In this document: positions 19,144-26,561 of the stretch, piece after piece
How positions within the stretch are numbered: the first letter of the stretch is position 1
Layout: each line of letters starts with the position of its first letter
Assembly: GCA_014860115.1 (NCBI GenBank)
Contig: JACZKK010000197.1
Coordinates: 1-39,290 of the forward strand
DNA length: 39,290 nt
DNA from: Ignavibacteriaceae bacterium
Lineage (GTDB): Bacteria > Bacteroidota > Ignavibacteria > Ignavibacteriales > Ignavibacteriaceae
Direction of reading: 5' to 3'
Notes under the pieces: model-generated
Database searches by the model: none
Told to the model about the DNA's origin: nothing
Seen by the model: the letters and a program-made list of their open reading frames with translations, nothing else
Made by a program: the position numbers and the translations under genes

Positions 19144-19170
19144 TCAGGATTGATTTTAGATTAAGCAAAT

Positions 19171-19200
19171 AAAAACTCCGAATTTTTCAATCCGGAGTTT
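19171..19200 (-). terminator. Rho-independent terminator of the STAS gene
   Basis: On the minus strand AAACTCCG pairs with CGGAGTTT across a 12-base loop and runs into TTTTTATTT. It lies about 27 bases after the STAS stop codon and before purA, so it separates the two minus-strand genes. Confidence 0.75.
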
Positions 19201-19226
19201 CTATTCAGAAATTAATTTTATTTGAT

Positions 19227-19568
19227 TTATTTTGGTAATGATTCGATTGCTTTATCAACAGATTCGTAGTGTTCAAAAATTGTTATCAGCTTAGTTATTA
19301 TGAGCAAGCTTTCAATTTTATCTGTAACATTCGCAAGCTTGTAAAAACCATTTGCCTTTTTCATTGTTGTTAAACCGCCAATTAACATACCTAGTCCGGA
19401 GCTGTTCATAAACTTAACATCGCTGAGATCTATGATTACTCTTATCTTATTTTCCTCAATTAATTTGTGCAATAAATCGTTGAATTCTTTGGTGTCATCA
19501 CCGCCCATCACATTTCCTTTTAATTCAACTATTACGGCTCCATATTTTTCGGTGGTTTTGATTTTCAT
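19227..19568 (-). CDS. STAS-domain anti-sigma factor antagonist
   Basis: 113 residues, a single STAS domain: GAVIVELKGNVMGGDD, VIIDLSDVKFMNSSGLGML, then a helix GGLTTMKKANG and a C-terminal helix. The serine pair in MNSSGLG includes the residue phosphorylated by RsbW-type kinases in SpoIIAA/RsbV. It is divergent from the ECF sigma gene (143-base gap) and about 4.5 kb from a second STAS gene and its kinase, so it may be another client of the same switch. AAGGAG precedes the ATG. A terminator follows. Confidence 0.92.
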   Translation of the reverse strand: MKIKTTEKYGAVIVELKGNVMGGDDTKEFNDLLHKLIEENKIRVIIDLSDVKFMNSSGLGMLIGGLTTMKKANGFYKLANVTDKIESLLIITKLITIFEHYESVDKAIESLPK

Positions 19569-19679
19569 TAATGTCTCCTTTAAATTTTCATCGAAATTTA
19601 ATCAGATAAGCATACTTTTGCAAACAGTACACATTATTTAAATCCAATGCTTTCTGATTAGATATATATTTAATAAATT

Positions 19680-19706
19680 GGAACAACACTGTAAATATTA
19701 CGTCTA
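19680..19706 (+). promoter_or_regulatory. ECF-type promoter, probably autoregulatory
   Basis: GGAAC (19680-19684) and CGTCTA (19701-19706) are separated by 16 bp, the classic ECF -35/-10 arrangement, directly upstream of an ECF sigma gene. The -10 ends only 5 bases before the ATG at 19712, so transcription would start at or within a couple of bases of the start codon, giving a leaderless message. Confidence 0.55.
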
Positions 19707-19711
19707 AAAAA

Positions 19712-20308
19712 ATGATTTCAAAAGAAGAAGAAAAGGACTTGCAGCAGCCTCAAATACTCTCAATAGATGATGATTATTCGATAATCAGGCAATTTGTTGA
19801 TGGTGATAAGTCTGCTTTTCAGATACTTATTAAAAGACATAAAGAAAAAGTAAGGAACATAATTTATATAACTATGAACAACAGTGCACTGGTTGATGAC
19901 ATCGCTCAGGACGTTTTCATTACAGTCTATAGAAATCTGAAGCATTTCAGGTTTGAGTCGCAGTTTACTACATGGCTTTACAGGATTACAGTTAACAGGT
20001 GCAAAGATTATTTAAGAAAGATGAACGTCAGAAAAATATTTTTCCCTATCGAAGATGGTTTCGAAGTATCTGAATACTCTTCACCTGTTGAAAATAATGA
20101 TATTTCCAGAATCGTAATGGATGCAATCTCAAAGCTGCCGGTAAAACTCAGAATGCCATTGATACTTAAAGACATCGAAGGGTTTAGTTATCAGGAAATT
20201 TCAGAAACACTGAAGTGTGAAATGGGTACGGTAAAATCAAGAATATTCAGAGGAAGAGAAAAGCTGAAAGAAATATTACAGCCGCTTGAGAAGGAGTTGA
20301 TGAATTGA
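19712..20308 (+). CDS. ECF-family RNA polymerase sigma factor
   Basis: 198 residues. Region 2 is IIRQFVDGDKSAFQILIKRH...DDIAQDVFITVYRNL with FTTWLYRITVNRCKDYLRK; region 4 is AISKLPVKLRMPLILKDIEGFSYQEISETLKCEMGTVKSRIFRGREKL. No sigma 1.1 or 3 domains, as expected for group 4. There is a 25-residue acidic N-terminal extension. No Shine-Dalgarno is visible before the ATG, consistent with the leaderless arrangement suggested by the promoter. The stop overlaps the start of the anti-sigma gene by 4 bases (TTGA), so the two are translationally coupled. Confidence 0.95.
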   Translation: MISKEEEKDLQQPQILSIDDDYSIIRQFVDGDKSAFQILIKRHKEKVRNIIYITMNNSALVDDIAQDVFITVYRNLKHFRFESQFTTWLYRITVNRCKDYLRKMNVRKIFFPIEDGFEVSEYSSPVENNDISRIVMDAISKLPVKLRMPLILKDIEGFSYQEISETLKCEMGTVKSRIFRGREKLKEILQPLEKELMN

Positions 20309-21840
20309 AAAAAGATTTACGAAATATGGAATTGCTCTCTGCTTATCTCGATGATGAACTGACTCAATCAGAAAAAACAGAAGTTGAGAAGCTTCTCGCC
20401 ACTTCACTTGAATTGCAAAAGAAGCTGAATGATCTGAAAAAAGTCAAACAACTTGGTAACAGGATAAAGCGAATTCCGGAATCTACTTTTTTTGAAACAC
20501 GGCTGAAGGCTGCAATTGAAGGACAAAAAAATGAACCTTCATTAATTAAGAGATGGATACCGGCGGCCGCATTAGCAGTTATTACAATTGTTATAATGTT
20601 TGTGTTAAAGTTTAACCTTGGTATAATAGATAAAATGTGGGAAGATCAAAAGGTTGCAATCGCCGGCTTCTATAAAGAAAATCTTCAACCTGTTTTACTT
20701 GCTGCTAACCTCACCAATGAAGATGTATTCAATTTTGCATTTAACAATGAGCTGCCGCTTGATAATACACGCCAGCAATATCTTCTTTTAGGATATGATG
20801 ATTCAGGAAAAGAATTTTTTGAGATTCGTTCGAGCCACGAAAGAGTGAAGAGAGAAAGTTATAATGAATTTATATCTGCAATGAATTTAGATGTTGAGCA
20901 AAAGCTAACTGTTGATTCAATCATTGGCAGCTATAGCAAAGCGCTTGAGTCACAAGTGCTTGTAAATGAAAAGAATACAATTGCAATTAATCCTAATTTA
21001 TGGAATTTAAGAAAAACCATCTTTGCTGACTTACTTGTTGCTTCCGAAAAATTAAATAAGGTAAAGTTTGATAGAATTGTCCCATCTGGAATTACTAATG
21101 CTGAAAAAATGATAGTAGTTAATACACTGGAAAAATTAAAAAATACATCCGGTGATCAATACATTTTTGTTACCCCGGATTCGATATTTGCTGAAGCATA
21201 TCAGTTTGACTCCCAGCAGTTTGAAAAAGAAATGAGAGAATTTGAGAAGCAAATGGAAATTAATGAAGAGAAAGTAAAGCAGCTTACACTTAATATCAGG
21301 TTTGACTCAACTTACAAATATTATACTGATGCTCAAAGAGTACACTCTTTCAGGATTCAGATAGACTCAAACATCTGCCGGGTTGATTTACCTGAACCGC
21401 AAATAGCAGAAATACCTATCCCCGGAATGGCAATCATAGATCCACTCGTTGAACAGGCTACGAATAACATTCATTTTTACGCTTACAAAATTCCCAAGAT
21501 TGAAAAATCAAAAACAGAAATTAAAATCGAATACTACAATGACGATTCAGTTTACAGCTACGTAGTAAACTATAATATGCTCAATATGGATTCGCTGGCC
21601 GAAGCTAACCCCGGATTGGATCTTTACAACCTTGAAAAATTAAAACCTGTCAAGCCTTCCGATGATACTATGCTAATTAAATATCAATTTAACCGTGATT
21701 ACTATAACAGATATTACTCCGATGACGAGTTCAAAAAGCAGATGGAAGAACTGCAGAAAGAACTTCAGCAAATGAGCGAAGAACTTAACAGGCAGAAAAT
21801 CAGAGTTAAGTCAGAAGTTACGAAGAGTCCTAAAAAATAG
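20305..21840 (+). CDS. Membrane anti-sigma factor, zinc-less, with large extracytoplasmic domain
   Basis: 511 residues starting with TTG, with AAGGAG at 20291. The N-terminal 60 residues resemble anti-sigma (ZAS/zf-HC2-like) domains, MELLSAYLDDELTQSEKTEVEKLL, but the H-C-C zinc ligands are absent. One transmembrane helix follows at about 86-104 (IPAAALAVITIVIMFVLKF). The remaining 400 residues are outside the cytoplasm, unrecognised, rich in charged coiled-coil stretches (FEKEMREFEKQM, and KKQMEELQKELQQMSEELNR near the end). The role is to hold the cognate ECF sigma until an envelope signal is sensed. The long sensor domain is unusual for this family. Confidence 0.8.
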   Translation: MKKDLRNMELLSAYLDDELTQSEKTEVEKLLATSLELQKKLNDLKKVKQLGNRIKRIPESTFFETRLKAAIEGQKNEPSLIKRWIPAAALAVITIVIMFVLKFNLGIIDKMWEDQKVAIAGFYKENLQPVLLAANLTNEDVFNFAFNNELPLDNTRQQYLLLGYDDSGKEFFEIRSSHERVKRESYNEFISAMNLDVEQKLTVDSIIGSYSKALESQVLVNEKNTIAINPNLWNLRKTIFADLLVASEKLNKVKFDRIVPSGITNAEKMIVVNTLEKLKNTSGDQYIFVTPDSIFAEAYQFDSQQFEKEMREFEKQMEINEEKVKQLTLNIRFDSTYKYYTDAQRVHSFRIQIDSNICRVDLPEPQIAEIPIPGMAIIDPLVEQATNNIHFYAYKIPKIEKSKTEIKIEYYNDDSVYSYVVNYNMLNMDSLAEANPGLDLYNLEKLKPVKPSDDTMLIKYQFNRDYYNRYYSDDEFKKQMEELQKELQQMSEELNRQKIRVKSEVTKSPKK

Positions 21841-22008
21841 GCTATATTGATGCCTGAGTATTAAATTTAGACTCGTTAATTTTTCAACCATCCCAAATAT
21901 TTTCCGTTCATACCTGAAATCTTTAACCATAATCCGGTTTCGCTTAATTTTCAGCAGTTGTATTTTAGACGGTAACAAATAAATTTATTTGCCAGTCAAA
22001 TTATTAAA

Positions 22009-24057
22009 ATGGTTAAAATCTCACGAAATATTGTAACCACTCAGTTGCAGCTTTTTTTTCTTGTTGCATTCTTGTTATTTATTTTCAAAATATTTTTTGG
22101 AAGCAGCGATTATGTTTATTTGAGAATTTTACTTGACCTGTTAATATCTGCCTCAATATTCTTTTTGCTTTTAGCTTTGGTAAGATTTGAAAACAGCCGT
22201 ACAACCGCCCCCTTGTCCCTGATAATGAATGTTGGAATTCTCAGTGCGATTATGTTCTTCATCATTACATTTTCCGATTATCTGATGCCGGGTATTTTTG
22301 ATAACATCAACCTCAAACTGAAAAACCCCGGTCTTGTTTACGATATTGTTTCTGTTTTTTATGTACTCGTATTTATAGGTTTTGTCTCGTACTTTTTATT
22401 AACACTCAGACATTTTTTCTTTTTGAACCAGGGAAGGAACGTCAGGATTTACTTTAATACAATGATGATCTTTTTCATTCTTGCCAGCCTTTCAGGTAAT
22501 TTTTTTCAGGCTGAAAACGTTTCGTTCCTAAGCAGCACTTTCTTAATCGTATCGGTTCTGCTGATGGTTTTTAATTCTATTCGGATCTCGTGGATTGCTT
22601 TTTTATCAAAGAAGGAAAAAATCTATTTACTGCTGCTGTCATTTGTAATAACAACTTTGTTTATTGTAAATATTAGTAATAGTTCAGGCGACAATATTCA
22701 CAGCCAGATGATAAATGCTTTCTCTCCTTCACTCAAACAGTTCAATGTAATTGTTATGGTTTATGGCTCGATTTATTTTTTAATTTTATTCTTTACAACA
22801 CTGTTTCACCTGCCAACTGCAGAAGCTTATGACAGGAAAGCCCAGGAAGTAACTTCACTTCAGTATTTCAGTAAGCTAATAACTGAAGTTCTGGACTTTA
22901 ATGATCTTGCAGAAACAGTAACTGATATTGCACAGAAGTTAAGCGGTTCAAAGGCTACTTGGATAATATGGAAGAATGGTGCAAAGCAGAATTCGTTAGC
23001 TGCGAAGAACATCGGGTTTGTAGAATCTGATAAAGTAACAAAACAGATACTCGAAAGAATCAGTTTCGAAAATCTTACGTCTACACGAACATTTAATATA
23101 AAAGAAAAAATTTCCGAAAACCCGGCTAGCAATTCACTAGCAGTCGTATCTGTATCTCCAATAAAAACCCGTGGAGATACTCAGGGAATATTGGTTGCTG
23201 CTAAAGGATCTGGCCAGATATTTACTCAGGATGATTTGAATGCAATGGAAACTTTTTCTGATTATGCTTCGGTTGCAATTGAAAATTCCAGGCTGCTCGA
23301 AGAATCGATCGAGAAAGAAAGACTTGAGAAGGAACTTGATGTAGCTAGGGAAATTCAAAGAAAAATTCTTCCACTTCAAGTACCTGTATATCCGAACTTG
23401 CAAGTTGCGTCAGTTTTTATTCCCGCTTTTGAGGTCGGTGGTGATTATTATGATTTCTTTAAGATAACTGAGACTAAGCTTGGATTTGTGATAGCAGATG
23501 TATCCGGCAAGGGAATTTCAGCTGCATTTATAATGGCTGAGGTAAAAGGAATATTTGAATCACTTTCGAAAACTATTGAAAGACCTAAAGAAATACTCAT
23601 CAAAGCAAATGAAATTTTAAAAGAAGCATTGGACAGTAAAACTTTTGTCAGCGCTGCATACGGATATTTTGATTTGGCGGAAAAGAAACTCGTATTTTCA
23701 CGGGCAGGGCACTGTCCATTATTTTTACTGAGAGGTGGCGATTCAAAACAAATCAGACCTTCAGGATTAGGATTAGGCTTAAGCGATACAGATTATTTTG
23801 AAAAGACTCTTGAAGAATACTCAATCGATCTAAATGAAAATGATACGATCGTTCTTTACACAGATGGAGTAACTGAAGCAAAGAATGAACTGCTGGAAGA
23901 TTTCGGCGATAAGCTTTTTTTGCAAGCACTTCAGTCAAACATAAATCTGACTGCAGAAGAACTTTCAAATACAATAATAAAAGAAATAACAGTTTTTTCC
24001 AGCGGTCATGAGCAGTATGATGATATAACTTTAGTTATTTTTAAGTGGCAACAATAA
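22009..24057 (+). CDS. Membrane GAF-SpoIIE (RsbU-like) serine phosphatase
   Basis: 682 residues. About 7-8 hydrophobic helices occupy residues 10-270, then a GAF domain (about 290-425), a coiled-coil linker EKERLEKELDVAREIQRKILP, and a PP2C/SpoIIE phosphatase domain. Metal ligands are visible: GGDYYD (D479), ADVSGKG (D497), YTDGVTEA (D619) and YDDIT (D671/D672). It is expected to dephosphorylate phospho-STAS proteins, releasing the RsbW-type kinase from its target. It is the first gene of five closely spaced genes (22009-29117), preceded by a 168-base gap in which I see no clear motif. Confidence 0.93.
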   Translation: MVKISRNIVTTQLQLFFLVAFLLFIFKIFFGSSDYVYLRILLDLLISASIFFLLLALVRFENSRTTAPLSLIMNVGILSAIMFFIITFSDYLMPGIFDNINLKLKNPGLVYDIVSVFYVLVFIGFVSYFLLTLRHFFFLNQGRNVRIYFNTMMIFFILASLSGNFFQAENVSFLSSTFLIVSVLLMVFNSIRISWIAFLSKKEKIYLLLLSFVITTLFIVNISNSSGDNIHSQMINAFSPSLKQFNVIVMVYGSIYFLILFFTTLFHLPTAEAYDRKAQEVTSLQYFSKLITEVLDFNDLAETVTDIAQKLSGSKATWIIWKNGAKQNSLAAKNIGFVESDKVTKQILERISFENLTSTRTFNIKEKISENPASNSLAVVSVSPIKTRGDTQGILVAAKGSGQIFTQDDLNAMETFSDYASVAIENSRLLEESIEKERLEKELDVAREIQRKILPLQVPVYPNLQVASVFIPAFEVGGDYYDFFKITETKLGFVIADVSGKGISAAFIMAEVKGIFESLSKTIERPKEILIKANEILKEALDSKTFVSAAYGYFDLAEKKLVFSRAGHCPLFLLRGGDSKQIRPSGLGLGLSDTDYFEKTLEEYSIDLNENDTIVLYTDGVTEAKNELLEDFGDKLFLQALQSNINLTAEELSNTIIKEITVFSSGHEQYDDITLVIFKWQQ

Positions 24058-24079
24058 TTAAAATTTTTGGAGTATAAGG

Positions 24080-24430
24080 ATGGCAGAATTTAGTACATCA
24101 GTAAGAGAAAACGGGGATATTAGTATTATTAATCTCAAGGGCTTCCTTGATGCGCACACTGCGCCGACTCTTGAGAGTAATTTTACTCAGCTGATAAATG
24201 ATAGCAAATTTAAAATAGTAGTAAACTTTGAAAACCTTGCCTACATAAGCAGTGCAGGTTTGGGGGTTTTTATGGCATACATAGAAAGCATCAGGGATAA
24301 TAAAGGTGATATTAAGCTTACTAATATGAGCGATAAGGTGTTCAACATTTTTGATTTGCTCGGGTTTCCATTGCTGTATGAAATCTACAAAAATGAAGAA
24401 GAAGCAATTAAAAAGTTTAGCGGGAGTTAA
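24080..24430 (+). CDS. STAS-domain anti-sigma factor antagonist (RsbV-like)
   Basis: 116 residues. Single STAS domain: ISIINLKGFLDAHTAPTLES, IVVNFENLAYISSAGLGVFM and a C-terminal FDLLGFPLLYEIY. The conserved serine in ISSAGLG is the expected phosphorylation site. Placed between a phosphatase and the kinase (22-base and 2-base gaps), which is the standard partner-switch order. Binding to the kinase when unphosphorylated is the family role. RBS TTGGAG-like before ATG. Confidence 0.94.
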   Translation: MAEFSTSVRENGDISIINLKGFLDAHTAPTLESNFTQLINDSKFKIVVNFENLAYISSAGLGVFMAYIESIRDNKGDIKLTNMSDKVFNIFDLLGFPLLYEIYKNEEEAIKKFSGS

Positions 24431-24432
24431 AA

Positions 24433-24873
24433 TTGTCTGTTCGTAGAAAAAATAGATCCGCTCAGCTAAAAGTAAAAAGCCGGACGGAAAACCTTTCCGA
24501 GATAAGGGATTTTGTCAGTGGAAATGCACGTACTGCGGATATTCCTGAAGCTACTGTTGAAAATATTATCCTTGCTGTCGATGAGGCTTGCACAAATATA
24601 ATTAAGCACGCATATAATTTATCTCCGGAAGGTGAAATAATAATTAAAATAGAATACGATGAAGAAAAATTTATGGTTACTATTATCGATTACGGAAAAT
24701 CTTTTGAACCTGACAGAGTTCCTCTTCCTGATCTTCAAAAATATTACCGCGAGCACAGAGTAGGTGGTCTTGGAATGTATTTGATGAAATCTTTGATGGA
24801 TGATGTGGAATATATCTCAGTTCCCGGCGAGTATAATCAGGTGCTCCTCTCAAAAAACATACGGAGCGGTTAA
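24433..24873 (+). CDS. RsbW-like anti-sigma serine kinase (HATPase)
   Basis: 146 residues, TTG start with GGGAG 8-12 bases upstream inside the end of the STAS gene. GHKL ATPase motifs are present: N-box AVDEACTNIIKHAY, G1 IIDYGKSFEP and G2 VGGLGMYLMKSLMDDVEY. This family phosphorylates STAS antagonists and binds a sigma factor or other target. No SigB/SigF-type sigma is encoded nearby; the only sigma in the window is ECF-type with its own anti-sigma, so the output target is unknown. Confidence 0.93.
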   Translation: MSVRRKNRSAQLKVKSRTENLSEIRDFVSGNARTADIPEATVENIILAVDEACTNIIKHAYNLSPEGEIIIKIEYDEEKFMVTIIDYGKSFEPDRVPLPDLQKYYREHRVGGLGMYLMKSLMDDVEYISVPGEYNQVLLSKNIRSG

Positions 24874-24877
24874 GCAA

Positions 24878-26557
24878 ATGCTGGAGGCTAAAAATTTAAA
24901 AGTAAAAAGAAACCTGACTGCTCTTATAGATTTCAGCAGGATAATTAATTCAAGCATCGATCTTGATTTCATACTTAACAATGTATTGCTTACCTGCCTT
25001 GGAAAATTTTTAGCAACACGCGGATTAATAGCTTTAAAAGAAAAAAATAAAATTGTTCTAAAAAGTTCAAAAGGGATTACCACCGAATTACTTCAGGAAT
25101 TTCCTGAACTGGAAGCCACTCGTGATTGCATTGACGATCCAAAGTTAAACTCATTTATGCACATTGCTAATTTGAAAGTAGTTGAAAAAATCAGCTCCTC
25201 TGACGATTGCATTGGATTGGTTTGTCTTGGTGAAAAACTTAACAAATCTGAATACACTGAAGACGATGTTGAGTTCCTTGGAACAATTTTGAATATCTCC
25301 GCAACTGCTGTTCAGAATTCGATGGTGATTAATGAATTGAGAAATGTAAACCGGCAGCTTGATTCAAGGGTCCAGAGGTTAAGTTCACTTTTTGAACTGA
25401 GCAAAGAGTTTGGTTCGTTTGCTGAATCATACCGGGTAGTTAAACTTCTGGTATTCTCAATACTTGGCCAATTCCTTGTTCAGAAATATGCCATTATTCT
25501 TTTTGAAAATGATGTGCCTGACATTCTTGATTCAAAATTTGATAATGAGAAATTACTTCAGTTAATAAAGAGATATGAGCTTCATAAAACCCCGGACTCG
25601 ATTAAAAAAGATTTTCTGAAAGTCAATCACAATGAGCTTCTGGAACTTGGAGTTGAGTTGATTGTACCGATGCAGCTTCAGAACAAAACGCGTGGAATAA
25701 TTTTGCTTGGCAGCAGGGCAGGTAACAGAGATTTTTTTAACAGCGATATTGAATATATTTACTCAGTTGGAAATCTTGCAATAATTTCGCTTGAAAATAA
25801 TCGTCTCTTCCTTGAAGCTCTTGAAAAACAAAAGATGGAAGAAGACCTTTTAATTGCAAGAGACATTCAGCGAAACCTTCTTCCTCAAACTCTACCTGAA
25901 TACGACAAATATGATATTGCCGCTTTGAATGTTTCATCCAAACAAGTTGGCGGAGATTATTACGATGTAATTCCAATCGTTGACGAAAAATTTTACATTG
26001 CCATTGCTGATGTATCCGGCAAAGGTGTCCCGGCTTCTCTGATGATGGCGAATATCCAGGCTTTTCTGCAGGTCATTTGCCAGCAAGGGATGAAAATTGA
26101 TGAAGCAACTGCTATGATAAACGACCTTGTTACCGGAAATACTTCTGAAGGTAGATTTATAACTTTTTTCTGGGGATATATTAACAATAAAACCAACACT
26201 TTAACTTATGTGAATGCCGGGCACAATCCTCCGTATATACTAAGAGGTGATAAAGTTATTAAGCTGACCAAAGGCGGGATAATTTTGGGTGTTGTAAAAA
26301 CTTTTACTCCTTATATTTTTGAAGAAGTGGAGTTAAAGAAAGATGATGTGATCTTACTTTACACTGATGGTGTTTCAGAAGCTCTGAATCTTGAATTTCA
26401 AGAATACTCAGAGGAAAGATTAGAAAGGATTGCAAAAAGTCTTGTGAAAAATTCGGCCGGAGAAATATTAAACGGAATAAAAGAAGATGTGCAGATTTTT
26501 ACTCAGGGTAACACACAATCGGATGATATTACTATGATTGTAATTAAAGTGAGATAG
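24878..26557 (+). CDS. Soluble GAF-GAF-SpoIIE serine phosphatase
   Basis: 559 residues from ATG 24878; the frame is open back to 24800, but that would overlap the kinase gene, and 24878 has a GGAG upstream and starts 4 bases after its stop. No membrane helices. Two GAF-like sensor regions (about 15-155 and 170-320), coiled linker EKQKMEEDLLIARDIQRNLLP, then a PP2C/SpoIIE domain with GGDYYD (D360), ADVSGKG (D378), YTDGVSEAL and SDDITM. Cytoplasmic signal input to the same partner switch is the likely role. The ligand of the GAF domains is unknown. Confidence 0.92.
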   Translation: MLEAKNLKVKRNLTALIDFSRIINSSIDLDFILNNVLLTCLGKFLATRGLIALKEKNKIVLKSSKGITTELLQEFPELEATRDCIDDPKLNSFMHIANLKVVEKISSSDDCIGLVCLGEKLNKSEYTEDDVEFLGTILNISATAVQNSMVINELRNVNRQLDSRVQRLSSLFELSKEFGSFAESYRVVKLLVFSILGQFLVQKYAIILFENDVPDILDSKFDNEKLLQLIKRYELHKTPDSIKKDFLKVNHNELLELGVELIVPMQLQNKTRGIILLGSRAGNRDFFNSDIEYIYSVGNLAIISLENNRLFLEALEKQKMEEDLLIARDIQRNLLPQTLPEYDKYDIAALNVSSKQVGGDYYDVIPIVDEKFYIAIADVSGKGVPASLMMANIQAFLQVICQQGMKIDEATAMINDLVTGNTSEGRFITFFWGYINNKTNTLTYVNAGHNPPYILRGDKVIKLTKGGIILGVVKTFTPYIFEEVELKKDDVILLYTDGVSEALNLEFQEYSEERLERIAKSLVKNSAGEILNGIKEDVQIFTQGNTQSDDITMIVIKVR

Positions 26558-26561
26558 AATT

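Noticed and set aside
24800-24877. Longer start for the soluble phosphatase
   Set aside because: It overlaps the kinase gene out of frame; ATG 24878 has an RBS and normal spacing.
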